Positions 51,272 to 60,846 of a stretch of DNA of 64,000 nt are shown here, one piece after another. The position numbers and the translations under genes are program-made. Each line of letters begins with the position of its first letter. Within the stretch, counting starts at the first letter, position 1. Under the pieces are notes generated by a model. That model made no database searches. It was not told where the DNA came from and saw nothing but the letters and a program-made list of their open reading frames with translations. The stretch lies in NCBI RefSeq assembly GCF_024600715.1, contig NZ_CP102332.1, forward strand, positions 5,642,001 to 5,706,000, in the 5' to 3' direction. The DNA is from Streptomyces changanensis (GTDB lineage Bacteria; Actinomycetota; Actinomycetes; Streptomycetales; Streptomycetaceae).

Positions 51272-52625
51272 CCCGACCCGCCAGGACCGGGGGCACGAGC
51301 AGGACCCGTCCGACGGACCGGCCTTCGACGAGGTGGTGACGTTCACGTCCGACCTCATCCGCATGGACACCACCAACCGCGGCGGCGGCGACTGCCGGGA
51401 GCGCCCCGCCGCCGAGTACGTCGCCGAACGGCTCGCCGACGCGGGCCTGGCACCGCTCCTGCTGGAGCGGACCCCGGGACGCACCAACGTCGTCGCCCGC
51501 ATCGAGGGGACCGACCCGTCGGCCGACGCGCTCCTCGTCCACGGCCACCTCGACGTGGTCCCCGCCGAGCCCGCCGACTGGACCGTCCACCCCTTCTCCG
51601 GCGAGGTCCGCGACGGCGTCGTGTGGGGCCGCGGCGCCGTCGACATGAAGAACATGGACGCGATGGTGCTCGCCGTCGTCCGCGACTGGGCCCGCCACGG
51701 CGTCCGGCCGCGCCGCGACATCGTCCTCGCCTACACCGCCGACGAGGAGGCGAGCGCCGAGGACGGCGCGGGCTTCCTCGCCGACCGGCACGCCGACCTG
51801 TTCGAGGGGTGCACCGAGGCCGTCGGCGAGTCCGGCGGCTACACCTTCCACGCCGGCCCCGGCATGACGCTCTACCCGGTCGCCGCGGGCGAGCGCGGCA
51901 CCGCCTGGCTCAGGCTCACCGCGCGGGGCAGGGCCGGGCACGGCTCCAAGGTGAACCGGGAGAACGCGGTCAGCCGGCTCGCCGCCGCCGTGGCCCGCAT
52001 CGGCGAGCACCAGTGGCCCGTCCGGCTCACACCCACGGTCCGCGCCGCCCTCACCGAACTCGCCGTCCTGCACGGCCTGGACGCCCCCGACCTGGACCGG
52101 CCGGACTTCGACGTGGACGGGCTGCTCGGCAAGCTCGGACCGGCCGCCACGCTCGTCGAGGCGACCCTCCGCAACAGCGCCAACCCCACGATGCTCGACG
52201 CCGGCTACAAGGTGAACGTCATCCCCGGCACCGCCACCGCCCACGTCGACGGGCGGACCGTGCCCGGCGGCGACGAGGAGTTCGCCGCGACCCTCGACGA
52301 GCTGACCGGCCCCGGCGTCGACTGGGAGTTCGTGCACCGGGAGGTCGCCCTGCAGGCGCCGGTCGACTCCCCGACGTACGCCGCCCTGCGCGCCTCCGTC
52401 GAGCGCTTCGACCCGGACGCGCGGGTCGTGCCGTTCTGCATGTCGGGCGGCACCGACGCCAAGCAGTTCTCCCGGCTCGGCATCGTCGGCTACGGCTTCG
52501 CCCCGATGCGGCTGCCCGTCGGCTACGACTACCAGGCCATGTTCCACGGCGTCGACGAGCGCGTCCCGGTCGACGCGCTGCACTTCGGCGTCCGCGTCCT
52601 CGACCACTGTCTGCGTACCGCATAG
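51264..52625 (+). CDS. M20/M25/M40-family metallopeptidase
   Basis: Zinc-dependent exo- or dipeptidase of 453 residues. The metal site is visible: LLVHGHLDVVPAEP (first His and Asp), GRGAVDMKNMDAM (bridging Asp), YTADEEASAEDG (general base Glu and ligand) and the late FCMSGGTDAKQFSRLG. The dimerisation domain sits between (about residues 210-330). It starts inside the end of the DppA gene after gaggagcagt, so it is translationally coupled. It probably trims the peptides or acylated amino acids left by its neighbours. Confidence 0.94.
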   Translation: MADPTRQDRGHEQDPSDGPAFDEVVTFTSDLIRMDTTNRGGGDCRERPAAEYVAERLADAGLAPLLLERTPGRTNVVARIEGTDPSADALLVHGHLDVVPAEPADWTVHPFSGEVRDGVVWGRGAVDMKNMDAMVLAVVRDWARHGVRPRRDIVLAYTADEEASAEDGAGFLADRHADLFEGCTEAVGESGGYTFHAGPGMTLYPVAAGERGTAWLRLTARGRAGHGSKVNRENAVSRLAAAVARIGEHQWPVRLTPTVRAALTELAVLHGLDAPDLDRPDFDVDGLLGKLGPAATLVEATLRNSANPTMLDAGYKVNVIPGTATAHVDGRTVPGGDEEFAATLDELTGPGVDWEFVHREVALQAPVDSPTYAALRASVERFDPDARVVPFCMSGGTDAKQFSRLGIVGYGFAPMRLPVGYDYQAMFHGVDERVPVDALHFGVRVLDHCLRTA

Positions 52626-52645
52626 CCCACAGGGGGGAATCGTCC

Positions 52646-54634
52646 ATGGTGCCCACGGGCCCCTACGGAACCTGGCCGTCACCGATCGACGCGCGGCTGG
52701 CCGCCGCGCACGACGGGCACCCCGAGTACGTCGGGACGGTGGGCGACGAGGTGTGGTGGACCGAGCCGCGGCCGGCCGAGGACGGCCGCCGCGCCCTGGT
52801 CCGCCGCACCGCCGACGGCGCCGAGGAGACGGTGCTGCCGGCCCCCTGGAACGTCCGCAGCCGCGTCGTCGAGTACGGCGGCCGGCCGTGGGCGGGCACG
52901 GCGCGGCCCGACGGCACCGGGCCCCTCGTCGTCTTCTGCCACTTCCCCGACCAGCGGCTGTACGCCCACGAGCCCGGGGGCACGGCCGCGCCGCGCCCCC
53001 TCACCCCCGTGTCGGGGACGGGCGCCGGCCTGCGCTGGGCCGACCCGGTGCTCCACCCGGACGGCCGCGAGGTGTGGTGCGTCCTGGAGGAGTCCACCGG
53101 CGAGGGCCCCGGCGACGTGCGGCGGGTCATCGCCGCCGTGCCCCTCGATGGGTCGGCCGCCGACGACCGCTCCGCGATCCGCGAACTCACCGACGACCGG
53201 CACCGGTTCGTCACCGGACCCCGGCTCTCCCCGGACGGGCGGCGGGCGGCCTGGCTCGCCTGGGACCACCCGCTCATGCCGTGGGACGGCACGCTCGTCA
53301 TGACCGGCGACGTCGTGGACGGCGGCCCCTTCGCGTCGGTCGCGCCCGTCGCCGGAGCCGTCGACGAGTCGGTGTGCCAGGTCGAATGGGCCCCCGACGG
53401 GTCCCTCCTGTACGCCTCCGACCGGGGCGGCTGGTGGGAGCTGTACCGGTGCAAGCCCGGCGGGACGGCCGCGACACCGCTGTGCCCGGGCCGCGAGGAG
53501 GAGTTCGGCGGGCCCCTGTGGAAGATCGGGCTCAGCTGGTTCCGGCCGCTGGACAGCGGGCTCGTCGCGGTCGTCCACGGCCGCGGCGCCACCGCGCTCG
53601 GCATACTCGACCCCGAGACGGGCGAACTGGTCGACGCGGCCGGGCCCTGGACGGAGTGGGAGCCGACGCTCGCCACCCACGGCACCCGCGTCTTCGGCGT
53701 CGCCGCCAGCCCGCGCAGCGGTCACGAGGTCGTGGAGCTCGACACCGGCACGGGCCGCGCCCGCGTCGTCGGCGCCGCCCACCGCGACCCCGTCGACCCG
53801 GCCTACTACCCGGAGCCGCAGCTGCGGACCTTCACGGGCCCCGACAACCGCGAGGTCCACGCCCACGTCTACCCGCCGCACAACCCCGACCGGGTCGCCC
53901 CCGACGACGAGCTGCCGCCCTACGTGGTGTGGGCGCACGGCGGCCCCACCGGCCGCGCCCCCCTCGTCCTCGACCTGGAGATCGCCTACTTCACGTCGCG
54001 CGGCATCGGCGTCGCCGAGGTGAACTACGGCGGCTCGACCGGCTACGGGCGGGCCTACCGCGAGCAGCTGCGGGAGCAGTGGGGCGTCGTCGACGTCGAG
54101 GACTGCGCCGCCGTCGCCGAGGCCCTCGCCGCCGAGGGCACCGCCGACCCGGCACGGCTCGCCATCCGCGGCGGCAGCGCCGGCGGCTGGACCGCCGCCG
54201 TCTCGCTCGCCGCAACGGACGCCTACGCCTGCGCCACCATCCGCTACCCGGTGCTCGACCTGGAGGGCTGGGCGACGGGCGGCACCCACGACTTCGAGTC
54301 CCACTACCTGGAGTCCCTCGTCGGGCCGCGCGCCGAGGTCCCCGGCCGGTACCGCGAGCGCTCGCCGCTCGGCCACGTCGACCGCATCCGCACACCGTTC
54401 CTGCTCCTCCAGGGGCTGGACGACGTGATCTGCCCGCCCGAGCAATGCGAACGGTTCCTCGCGCGGATGGCGGGACGCGGCGTCCCCCACACGTACCTCG
54501 CCTTCGAGGGCGAGGAGCACGGCTTCCGCCGCGCCGACACCCTCGTCCGCGCCCTGGAGGCGGAACTGTCCCTGTACGCGCGGACCTTCGGCATCGCCCG
54601 CCCGGACGTGCCGGCGCTGGAGCCGCGGACGTGA
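52646..54634 (+). CDS. S9 prolyl-oligopeptidase-family serine peptidase
   Basis: Cytoplasmic serine peptidase of 662 residues. The N-terminal ~400 residues form a beta-propeller (repeated SPDGRR and SPDG-type turns, e.g. RLSPDGRRAAWLAW, EWAPDGSLLYASDR). The C-terminal hydrolase has S511 in IRGGSAGGWTAA, D593 in LQGLDDVICPPEQ and H625 in EGEEHGFRRAD, with oxyanion block YVVWAHGGPTG. This is the dipeptidyl aminopeptidase/acylaminoacyl-peptidase pattern. It begins 20 bp after the M20 gene (aggggggaat site), and its stop overlaps the next start by 4 bp. Confidence 0.95.
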   Translation: MVPTGPYGTWPSPIDARLAAAHDGHPEYVGTVGDEVWWTEPRPAEDGRRALVRRTADGAEETVLPAPWNVRSRVVEYGGRPWAGTARPDGTGPLVVFCHFPDQRLYAHEPGGTAAPRPLTPVSGTGAGLRWADPVLHPDGREVWCVLEESTGEGPGDVRRVIAAVPLDGSAADDRSAIRELTDDRHRFVTGPRLSPDGRRAAWLAWDHPLMPWDGTLVMTGDVVDGGPFASVAPVAGAVDESVCQVEWAPDGSLLYASDRGGWWELYRCKPGGTAATPLCPGREEEFGGPLWKIGLSWFRPLDSGLVAVVHGRGATALGILDPETGELVDAAGPWTEWEPTLATHGTRVFGVAASPRSGHEVVELDTGTGRARVVGAAHRDPVDPAYYPEPQLRTFTGPDNREVHAHVYPPHNPDRVAPDDELPPYVVWAHGGPTGRAPLVLDLEIAYFTSRGIGVAEVNYGGSTGYGRAYREQLREQWGVVDVEDCAAVAEALAAEGTADPARLAIRGGSAGGWTAAVSLAATDAYACATIRYPVLDLEGWATGGTHDFESHYLESLVGPRAEVPGRYRERSPLGHVDRIRTPFLLLQGLDDVICPPEQCERFLARMAGRGVPHTYLAFEGEEHGFRRADTLVRALEAELSLYARTFGIARPDVPALEPRT

Positions 54635-55575
54635 CGACCCGTACCACCCTGACCCCGCTCACCCGCCCGCCGCGCCTGCGGCCGGGCGCCCGGGTCGCCG
54701 TCGTCGCGCCGAGCGGGCCGGTCGCCGAGGAGCGGCTGCAGGTGGGCCTCGACGTGCTGCGCGGCTGGGACCTCGACGCCGTGGCGCTGCCGCACGCCGT
54801 GGACCGCCACCCCACCGCCCGCTACCTCGCCGGCACCGACGCCGACCGCGCCCGCGACCTCCAGGCCGCCTGGTGCGACCCGGGAGTCGACGCGGTCGTC
54901 TGCGCCCGCGGCGGGTACGGCGCCCAGCGGGTCGTGGACCTGCTGGACTGGGACGCCATGCGGGCGGCCGGGCCGAAGGTGTTCGTCGGCTTCAGCGACG
55001 CGACGGCGCTGCACGAGGCGTTCGCGCTGCGGCTCGGCCTGGTGACGCTGCACGGCCCGATGGTCGGGGCCGCCGCCTTCCTGAAGGACACCGCCACGCA
55101 GGACGCCCTGCGGACGGCGCTGTTCGCGCCGGAGTCGGCGCGCGTGCTCGGAGCGGGCACCGCCCGCCCGCTGGTCGGGGGCCGGGCCCGCGGCGTCACC
55201 GTGGGCGGCTGTCTGAGCCTGCTCACCGCCGGGCTCGGCACGCCGGACGGGCGGACGTCGCTGCGCGGCGGGCTGCTGCTCCTGGAGGACGTGGGGGAGG
55301 AGCCGTACCGGATCGACCGCATGCTGACCCAGCTGCTGCGGGCCGGGCTGTTCGACGGCGTGGCGGGCGTGGCGCTCGGCTCGTGGGAGGAGTGCGGCCC
55401 GTACGGCGCGGTGCGCGCGGTGCTGCGGGACCGGCTCGGCGGGCTGGGCGTGCCCGTCGTGGAGGAGCTGGGCTTCGGCCACGGCACGCCCGCGCTGACC
55501 GTGCCGCTCGGCGTACCGGCCGAACTCGACGCCGACGCCGGGGTGCTGCGGCTGGCGGAGCCGGCGCTGCGCTGA
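54631..55575 (+). CDS. S66 LD-carboxypeptidase (LdcA/YkfA/MccF family)
   Basis: Serine peptidase of 314 residues that cuts the L,D bond releasing D-Ala from murein tetrapeptides, or cleaves related compounds. The triad is S122 in VFVGFSDATALH, E219 in LLLLEDVGEEPYR and H284 in GFGHGTPALT, at nearly the same positions as in LdcA. The start is a GTG at 54631 in a GTGA overlap with the S9 stop, so the genes are coupled. It is the last gene of the operon, followed by a long hairpin terminator. Confidence 0.95.
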   Translation: MTTRTTLTPLTRPPRLRPGARVAVVAPSGPVAEERLQVGLDVLRGWDLDAVALPHAVDRHPTARYLAGTDADRARDLQAAWCDPGVDAVVCARGGYGAQRVVDLLDWDAMRAAGPKVFVGFSDATALHEAFALRLGLVTLHGPMVGAAAFLKDTATQDALRTALFAPESARVLGAGTARPLVGGRARGVTVGGCLSLLTAGLGTPDGRTSLRGGLLLLEDVGEEPYRIDRMLTQLLRAGLFDGVAGVALGSWEECGPYGAVRAVLRDRLGGLGVPVVEELGFGHGTPALTVPLGVPAELDADAGVLRLAEPALR

Positions 55576-55627
55576 GCCCCGGTCGCCGTGGCGCCCGCGG
55601 GCCGCACGTGCCGGCGGCGGGGCTACG

Positions 55628-55671
55628 GGGGCGGGGGCGCGGCGACCCGTGGGCCGCCGCGCCCCCGCCCC
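55628..55671. terminator. Bidirectional terminator after the peptidase operon
   Basis: Perfect 17-bp arms (ggggcgggggcgcggcg at 55628-55644, complement at 55655-55671) with a 10-nt loop, between convergent stops at 55575 and 55678. Confidence 0.85.
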
Positions 55672-55677
55672 GCGTCG

Positions 55678-56775
55678 TCAGCGGGAGGACGCGGCCAGGG
55701 CGGCGTAGCCCGGCCGGATCACCTCGTCGATGAGGCGGCGGCGCTCCGGCAGCGGCAGGAAGGCGGCCTCGACGGCGGCGACGGTGAACTCCTCGAAGAC
55801 CTCCGGGCCGTAGCCGAAGGCGTCCACCATGTGCTGGAACTCCTCGCTCATGGTGGTGCCGGACACCAGGCGGTTGTCGGTGTTCAGCGTGACGCGGAAG
55901 CCGAGGCGGCGCAGCCGGTCGACGGGGTGCGTCGCGTAGTCCTTCGCCGCGCCCGTCTGGAGGTTGGAGGTCGGGCAGACCTCCAGCGTGATCCGGTTGT
56001 CGCGGACGTACGCGGCGAGGTGGCCCAGCGTGCCGTCCTCGGCGATGTCGTCGGTGATGCGCACGCCGTGGCCGATCCGCTCGGCACCGCACACCTGGAC
56101 GGCCTCGTGGATCGACTCGGCGCCCACGGCCTCGCCGGCGTGGATCGTGAAGTGGCAGTTGTGCCGCTTCAGGTGCTGGAAGGCGGGCAGGTGGCGGGCC
56201 GGCGGGTTGCCGATCTCGCCGCCCGCGATGTCGAACCCGGCCACGCCGCGCTCGCGGTGGGCGACGGTCAGCTCGGCTATCTCCAGGGAGCGGTCCGTGT
56301 GGCGCATCCCGGTGAGCAGGGTGCCCACGGTGATGCGGCCGTCGGCGCGGCGCTCGCCCTCGCGGAAGCCCTCGTTGACGGCCTCGACGACCTCGTCCAG
56401 GGTCAGCCCGGCCGCGAGGTGCTGCTCGGGCGCGTACCGCACCTCCGCGTAGACGACGCCGTCGGCCGCCAGGTCCTCGGCGCACTCGGCGGCCACCCGG
56501 AAGAGGGCCTCGCGGGTCTGCATCACCGCGCAGGTGTGGGCGAACGTCTCCAGGTAGCGCTCCAGGGACCCGGAGTCCGCCGCGTCCCGGAACCAGACGG
56601 CCAGCTCGGCCGGGTCCTCGGTCGGCAGTCCGGTGTAGCCGCAGGCGCGGGCCAGCTCGATGATCGTGGCGGGGCGCAGGCCGCCGTCCAGGTGGTCGTG
56701 GAGGACCGCCTTCGGGGCCTGGCGGATCCAGTCGGCGACGGCACGGGACGAGGCGAGGTTGTCAGACAAGTGCAT
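55678..56775 (-). CDS. add: Adenosine deaminase
   Basis: Zinc hydrolase of 365 residues turning adenosine to inosine in purine salvage. Metal and catalytic residues are present: H26 and H28 in [25 protein letters not shown] (His and the proton-donor Glu), ERIGHGVRI and [15 protein letters not shown] (Asp pair). The start is the ATG at 56773-56775 ([10 protein letters not shown]); an ATG six codons upstream is less likely. It is monocistronic, with the GntR regulator 73 bp upstream on the same strand. Confidence 0.96.
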   Translation of the reverse strand: MHLSDNLASSRAVADWIRQAPKAVLHDHLDGGLRPATIIELARACGYTGLPTEDPAELAVWFRDAADSGSLERYLETFAHTCAVMQTREALFRVAAECAEDLAADGVVYAEVRYAPEQHLAAGLTLDEVVEAVNEGFREGERRADGRITVGTLLTGMRHTDRSLEIAELTVAHRERGVAGFDIAGGEIGNPPARHLPAFQHLKRHNCHFTIHAGEAVGAESIHEAVQVCGAERIGHGVRITDDIAEDGTLGHLAAYVRDNRITLEVCPTSNLQTGAAKDYATHPVDRLRRLGFRVTLNTDNRLVSGTTMSEEFQHMVDAFGYGPEVFEEFTVAAVEAAFLPLPERRRLIDEVIRPGYAALAASSR

Positions 56776-56848
56776 GACCGGAGTGTAGGGCACCCCGGCG
56801 GCGGCCGCCGTGACCCGCGCGACACCCCCGCGTGGGGGAGCGGCGGGC

Positions 56849-57595
56849 TCAGTTCGACTGGAGCAGCGGCAGGGCGGGGGCGCCGGTCGGCAGCATGTGC
56901 TTCGCCGCCAGCACCGGCGTCTCGCCGACCCGCACGACCTGCGTGACCAGCACCGCCGGGGTGTCCGCCGGCCGGTCCAGCTGCTCCCCGCGCCGCTGGC
57001 CCAGCAGGGTCGCCGTCACGGCGCTGTGGGCGGCGAGCGCCACCCCCCGCGACGCCCCGACCAGCACCGACAGCATCGAGGTGCGCTCGGGGGCCGCCGC
57101 CTCCCGCAGGGCCGCGGCGAAGGCGGGGTGGACGCGCTCCAGCGTCCCGTCGGGGGCCGCCCACTCCTGGCTGAGCGCGGCGGCCGTGCCCTCCGCGGCG
57201 AGCAGGGACTCCCAGAACCGCAGCCCGGCCCGGACCGGAGCCAGCAGGTGCTGGGTGGTGAAGTCGGTCGGCTCCTCCACGGTCCGCAGCAGCGCCCGTA
57301 CCCGGACGGGCGCCCCGGCGCCGAGCAGCTCCTCCAGGGGCCGGACGTACTCGAAGCCGCGCCGCGGCGGCCGGTCGTTGACCGTGCGCCCCACGCCCCG
57401 GCGCACCGACAGCAGCCCGTCCTCCTGGAGCAGCAGCAGTGCCTCGCGCAGCGCCGGCCGGCTCACGCCCAGCTCCCCGGCGAGGCGCGGCTCGGACGGC
57501 AGGGTGGACCCCGGCGGGTAGGTGCCCGCGTGGATGGCGTCGACGATCCGCTCGTACAGCACCACGACCGGGCGCCGCCGCTCCGCACTGACCAC
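56849..57595 (-). CDS. GntR-family regulator (UTRA/HutC-type)
   Basis: Regulator of 248 residues. The winged helix covers about residues 10-75: [59 protein letters not shown]. The C-terminal ~150 residues, ending [19 protein letters not shown], fit a small-molecule-binding UTRA domain. I chose the GTG at 57593-57595 because ggagg lies 8 nt upstream; a GTG 21 bp earlier is in frame. It is divergent from an MFS gene, with a palindromic operator between, so it probably represses that transporter. Confidence 0.9.
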   Translation of the reverse strand: MVSAERRRPVVVLYERIVDAIHAGTYPPGSTLPSEPRLAGELGVSRPALREALLLLQEDGLLSVRRGVGRTVNDRPPRRGFEYVRPLEELLGAGAPVRVRALLRTVEEPTDFTTQHLLAPVRAGLRFWESLLAAEGTAAALSQEWAAPDGTLERVHPAFAAALREAAAPERTSMLSVLVGASRGVALAAHSAVTATLLGQRRGEQLDRPADTPAVLVTQVVRVGETPVLAAKHMLPTGAPALPLLQSN

Positions 57596-57786
57596 CGCTG
57601 TACCTCCCGGGCTCACCTGTCAGCAGGTCATGGCGCACGGTATGCCGCCCCGCCGCCACCGGGCAATCCCGTGCGCACCGGCGGTGCCGTGCGGCGGCGG
57701 GTCGCCGGGGGGTCGGTACGGCGCACATCACACTCCGGTGACCCTTGACGTTTTACGCGCGTAGACCACAGGGTGTCACCTGGCAC

Positions 57787-57797
57787 TTGTCTGACAA
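57787..57797. promoter_or_regulatory. GntR-type operator
   Basis: TTGTC-T-GACAA, a perfect inverted repeat of the kind bound by GntR-family proteins, 60 bp before the MFS start. A second palindrome, TACGCGCGTA, lies at 57754-57763 beside a TTGACG hexamer (57745-57750). Confidence 0.65.
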
Positions 57798-57856
57798 CTG
57801 ACGGGCAGGTGGCCACGGACACTGCACGAGATGACATCCCAGGCAAAGGGGCCGAC

Positions 57857-59320
57857 ATGTCAACCACGCCCGGCCGGACGCGTTCCGGAGCCGAATCCGA
57901 CCTCGCGGGCCGCGGCCCCATGCTGCTGGCGATGGTCCTGGCCGTCCTCGGCTACCAGATCAACGCCACCATGCTCAGTCCCGCGCTCCCGGACGTCATC
58001 GAGCGGCTCGGCACCACCACGGCCGCCGCCGGCCTCTCCCAGACGCTCTTCTTCCTGATGGCGGCCATCGGCCAGGTCACCCTCGCCCGCCTGAGCGACC
58101 AGCGGGGCCGCAAGCCCATGATGCTCGTGTGCGCCGCCGTCCTGATCGTCGGCAACGTGCTCTGCGTGGTCGCGCCGAACATCGAGGTCTTCATCGCGGG
58201 CCGCATCCTCCAGGGCGTCTCGGCGGCGATGTTCACCCTCGCCTTCCTCACGCTGAACCAGCTGCTCACCCCGGCCGGCTTCGGCAAGGCGGCCGGCATC
58301 ATCACCGCCGTCAACGGCGGCCTCGCCGGCGTCGACGCCATCGCCGGCGGCCAGATCGCCGACACCATCGGCTTCCGCGGGATCTTCGTCTGCTCCACCC
58401 TCATCGCCGTCGCCGGCCTGATCGGCGTGCGCCGCTACGTCCCCGACGTACCGCCCACCACGGAGCCCGGCGCCCGGTTCGACGCGCGCGGCATCACCGC
58501 CCTCGCCCTCGGCCTCACCGGCATCCTCGTCGGCCTCGCCCAGGGTGCCGCCTGGGGCTGGACCTCGGCGCTCACCCTCGCCTTCCTCATCGGCGGCCTC
58601 GCCTCCCTCGCCTTCTTCGTCCTCTCGCAGAAGACCGCCCCCAACCCGGTCATCGACCTGGACGTCCTCGCCTCCCGGCGCGCCTGGCCGCTGCTCCTCA
58701 CCACGATCTGCACCCTCGGCGGCGCGTTCGGCGCCATCGCCCTGACCATCCCGCTGTTCTCGCAGGACGCGCGGGTCGGCCTCGGCCTCACGGCCGTCAC
58801 CTCGGCGATCCTCTTCCTCACGCCGATCCAGCTCATCGGGGTGGTCTCCGCCCCGCTCACCGGGCGGCTCGGCCCGCGGATCGGCTGGCGCAAGATCGTC
58901 GTCACGGGCGCCGTCGCCAACTTCGCGATCTTCCTCGTGGCCACGCTCTTCCTGCACAACGAGTGGATCCTCGTCGCCGCGCTCGCCGCGCTCGGCGTCA
59001 CCTACGGCGGTTTCATGCTCACCGGCCTCAACGGGCTCGCCGTGACCACCGCCCCGGCGGACAAGCCCGGCTCCCTCTCCGGCCTCAACGGCGCCTGCTT
59101 CGGCATCGGCGCCTCCCTCGGCATCGCCCTGGCCTCCGCCATGATCACCGCGGGCAGCGACGCCGGCGGCGTCACCGAGGCCGGCTACCAGAACGCCATG
59201 TACACCGCGCTCGCCCTGCTCGCCGTCGGCGTGGTGACCTCGCTGCTCATCCAGCGCCCGCCGGCCGAGGAGGCCGCCGAGGCGTCGGACGAACGCCCCG
59301 TGGTCGTCGCCCACCACTGA
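57857..59320 (+). CDS. MFS transporter
   Basis: Major facilitator of 487 residues with about 14 hydrophobic segments. Motif A is ARLSDQRGRKPMMLVCAAVL and motif B-like AGRILQGVSAAMFTLAFLTL; a sharp NGACFGIGASLGIALASAMI segment is near the C-terminus. The N-terminal ~20 residues are hydrophilic. The ATG at 57857 has aaaggggcc upstream; the frame is open to 57773 through the operator. It is divergent from a GntR regulator that probably controls it. The substrate is unknown. Confidence 0.93.
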   Translation: MSTTPGRTRSGAESDLAGRGPMLLAMVLAVLGYQINATMLSPALPDVIERLGTTTAAAGLSQTLFFLMAAIGQVTLARLSDQRGRKPMMLVCAAVLIVGNVLCVVAPNIEVFIAGRILQGVSAAMFTLAFLTLNQLLTPAGFGKAAGIITAVNGGLAGVDAIAGGQIADTIGFRGIFVCSTLIAVAGLIGVRRYVPDVPPTTEPGARFDARGITALALGLTGILVGLAQGAAWGWTSALTLAFLIGGLASLAFFVLSQKTAPNPVIDLDVLASRRAWPLLLTTICTLGGAFGAIALTIPLFSQDARVGLGLTAVTSAILFLTPIQLIGVVSAPLTGRLGPRIGWRKIVVTGAVANFAIFLVATLFLHNEWILVAALAALGVTYGGFMLTGLNGLAVTTAPADKPGSLSGLNGACFGIGASLGIALASAMITAGSDAGGVTEAGYQNAMYTALALLAVGVVTSLLIQRPPAEEAAEASDERPVVVAHH

Positions 59321-59345
59321 GCGGGACATCGCCTAGGCTGGCCGG

Positions 59346-59927
59346 ATGCCCGACGACGAGAGCATCCGGCCGGCCGCGTACCTGGCCGTGGGACCCCGGG
59401 TGGGCCTGCGGCCCTTCCGGTACGAGGACGCCGACGAGTTCACCGCACGGGCGCGGGAGAGCCGGGACCTGCACCGGCCCTGGCTCTTCCCGCCCGACGA
59501 CGCCGACGCCTACGCCGCCTACGCGCGGCGCCTGATCGAGGCCCCCGACCGCCTCGGCCACCTGGTCTGCGAGCGCGACGGCGGCGCCATCGCCGGCTTC
59601 GTCAACGTCAACAACATCGTCCGGGGCGCCTTCCGCAACGGCGCCCTCGGCTACGGGGCCTTCGCGCACGCCGCCGGGCGGGGACTGATGGGGGAGGCGC
59701 TCGGCCTCGTCGTGCGCCACGCTTTCGGCCCCCTCGGGCTGCACCGCCTGGAGGCCAACATCCAACCCGGCAACGCCGCCTCGATCGCCCTCGTCCGCCG
59801 CGCCGGGTTCCGCAGGGAGGGTTACTCCCCGGCGATGCTCCTCGTCGACGGGGAGTGGCGGGACCACGAGCGGTGGGCGCTCACCGCGGACGAGCCGGCC
59901 GCCCGGGGCGCCGGCCCCGGTCGTTGA
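59346..59927 (+). CDS. RimJ/RimL-type GNAT acetyltransferase
   Basis: Acetyltransferase of 193 residues of the ribosomal-protein-Ala type: GPRVGLRPFRYEDADEFTAR at the start, GALGYGAFAHAAGRGLMGEA as the acetyl-CoA loop, and HRLEANIQPGNAASIALVRR leading to AGFRREGYSP. It lies 25 bp after the MFS gene on the same strand. The last 47 bp overlap the end of the convergent DUF6204-like gene. The substrate is unknown. Confidence 0.93.
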   Translation: MPDDESIRPAAYLAVGPRVGLRPFRYEDADEFTARARESRDLHRPWLFPPDDADAYAAYARRLIEAPDRLGHLVCERDGGAIAGFVNVNNIVRGAFRNGALGYGAFAHAAGRGLMGEALGLVVRHAFGPLGLHRLEANIQPGNAASIALVRRAGFRREGYSPAMLLVDGEWRDHERWALTADEPAARGAGPGR

Positions 59928-60243
59928 CCTTCATGGTGTCCATGTCCGTGGCTGTCGAGGTCAGCGCCCGGTGGCCGAGACCCAGCGCGGCGAGCGCCGC
60001 CTCCGCCCGCTCCTCGGCGAGCAGTGCGGCCATCTCCTCCCCGTCGTCCGCGTCGGACACCACCGTGAAGCGGTAGCTGAAGCGCTTCAGCGCGGCGTCG
60101 TAGGTGAGCGAGCCCTCCTCCGTGAACCGCATCGAGGACAGGCCGTGCCGGTCCGCGTCGGCCAGGAGGCGCTCGCGGTCCCGGTCCGTCAGGCCGTCCC
60201 AGACGCCCCGCACGATCACCCGGTAGGTGTGACGCGCCCCCAT
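59881..60243 (-). CDS. DUF6204-like small protein
   Basis: A 120-residue protein. It has the RVIVRGVWDGLTDRDRERLL start, the FTEEGSLTYDAALKRFSYRF middle and an acidic helical end, matching a family of Streptomyces proteins of unknown function. The C-terminal ~18 residues are basic (RGRRPGRPARPR). It overlaps the convergent acetyltransferase gene by 47 bp, which is unusual here. It has no membrane or signal segment. Confidence 0.85.
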   Translation of the reverse strand: MGARHTYRVIVRGVWDGLTDRDRERLLADADRHGLSSMRFTEEGSLTYDAALKRFSYRFTVVSDADDGEEMAALLAEERAEAALAALGLGHRALTSTATDMDTMKVNDRGRRPGRPARPR

Positions 60244-60470
60244 GCCGTACCGCCTTCCGCCCCGCTCCGACCGAACCCGCGCCTGGGGGCGCGGGCGCCC
60301 TCCACCCTAGGGAGGCCGGGCGGGGACGCCCAGCGAATATCCGGCGCGGACACCCGGCGCCCGCCGGACGGAGCCCGGCGCTGGGCGCCCGCCGGACGGA
60401 GCCCGGGGCCGGGTGTCCGCGTCCGGTCGCGGCGGGCGGCGCATGCCGGACGGCCGGCCGCGCCCGGCGG

Positions 60471-60821
60471 CTACCCGGCCCGGCGGTCCGCGTACTCGAA
60501 GACGGAGCCGTCCGGGTGGACCGCGATGAGATTGCGGCCCACCGGCGTCGGGACCGGGCCGGCCAGCACCTTCGCGCCGACCGCCGTGAGCGCCTCGTGC
60601 GCCGCGTCCACGTCGGCGACCGCGATCGTCGCCGACACCTTCCGCAGCACCTCCAGCTCCGGCTCCGGGCCGCTCATCAACAGGAAGCAGCCGACGGCGG
60701 CGACGCGGACGCCGCCGCGCTCGAACCGCAGCGCCGGACCGCCGGTGAGCCGCTCGTAGAACGCCACCGAGGCGTCCAGGTCGTCGACGCAGATGCGCAG
60801 TGTGGTGCCGAGGATCTCCAT
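60471..60821 (-). CDS. VOC-family (glyoxalase/bleomycin-resistance) protein
   Basis: A single VOC module pair of 116 residues: MEILGTTLRICVDDLDASVA FYERL-type start, GVRVAAVGCFLLMSG, then VSATIAVADVDAAHEALTAV and NLIAVHPDGSVFEYAD. The final Glu before YAD fits the metal-ligand position. The function is unspecified; members include dioxygenases, glyoxalases and drug-binding proteins. It starts 25 bp after the intended end of the methyltransferase gene, so the two were probably one transcript. Confidence 0.9.
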   Translation of the reverse strand: MEILGTTLRICVDDLDASVAFYERLTGGPALRFERGGVRVAAVGCFLLMSGPEPELEVLRKVSATIAVADVDAAHEALTAVGAKVLAGPVPTPVGRNLIAVHPDGSVFEYADRRAG

Positions 60822-60846
60822 ACCGGACCAGGGTAGTTGGGACGCC

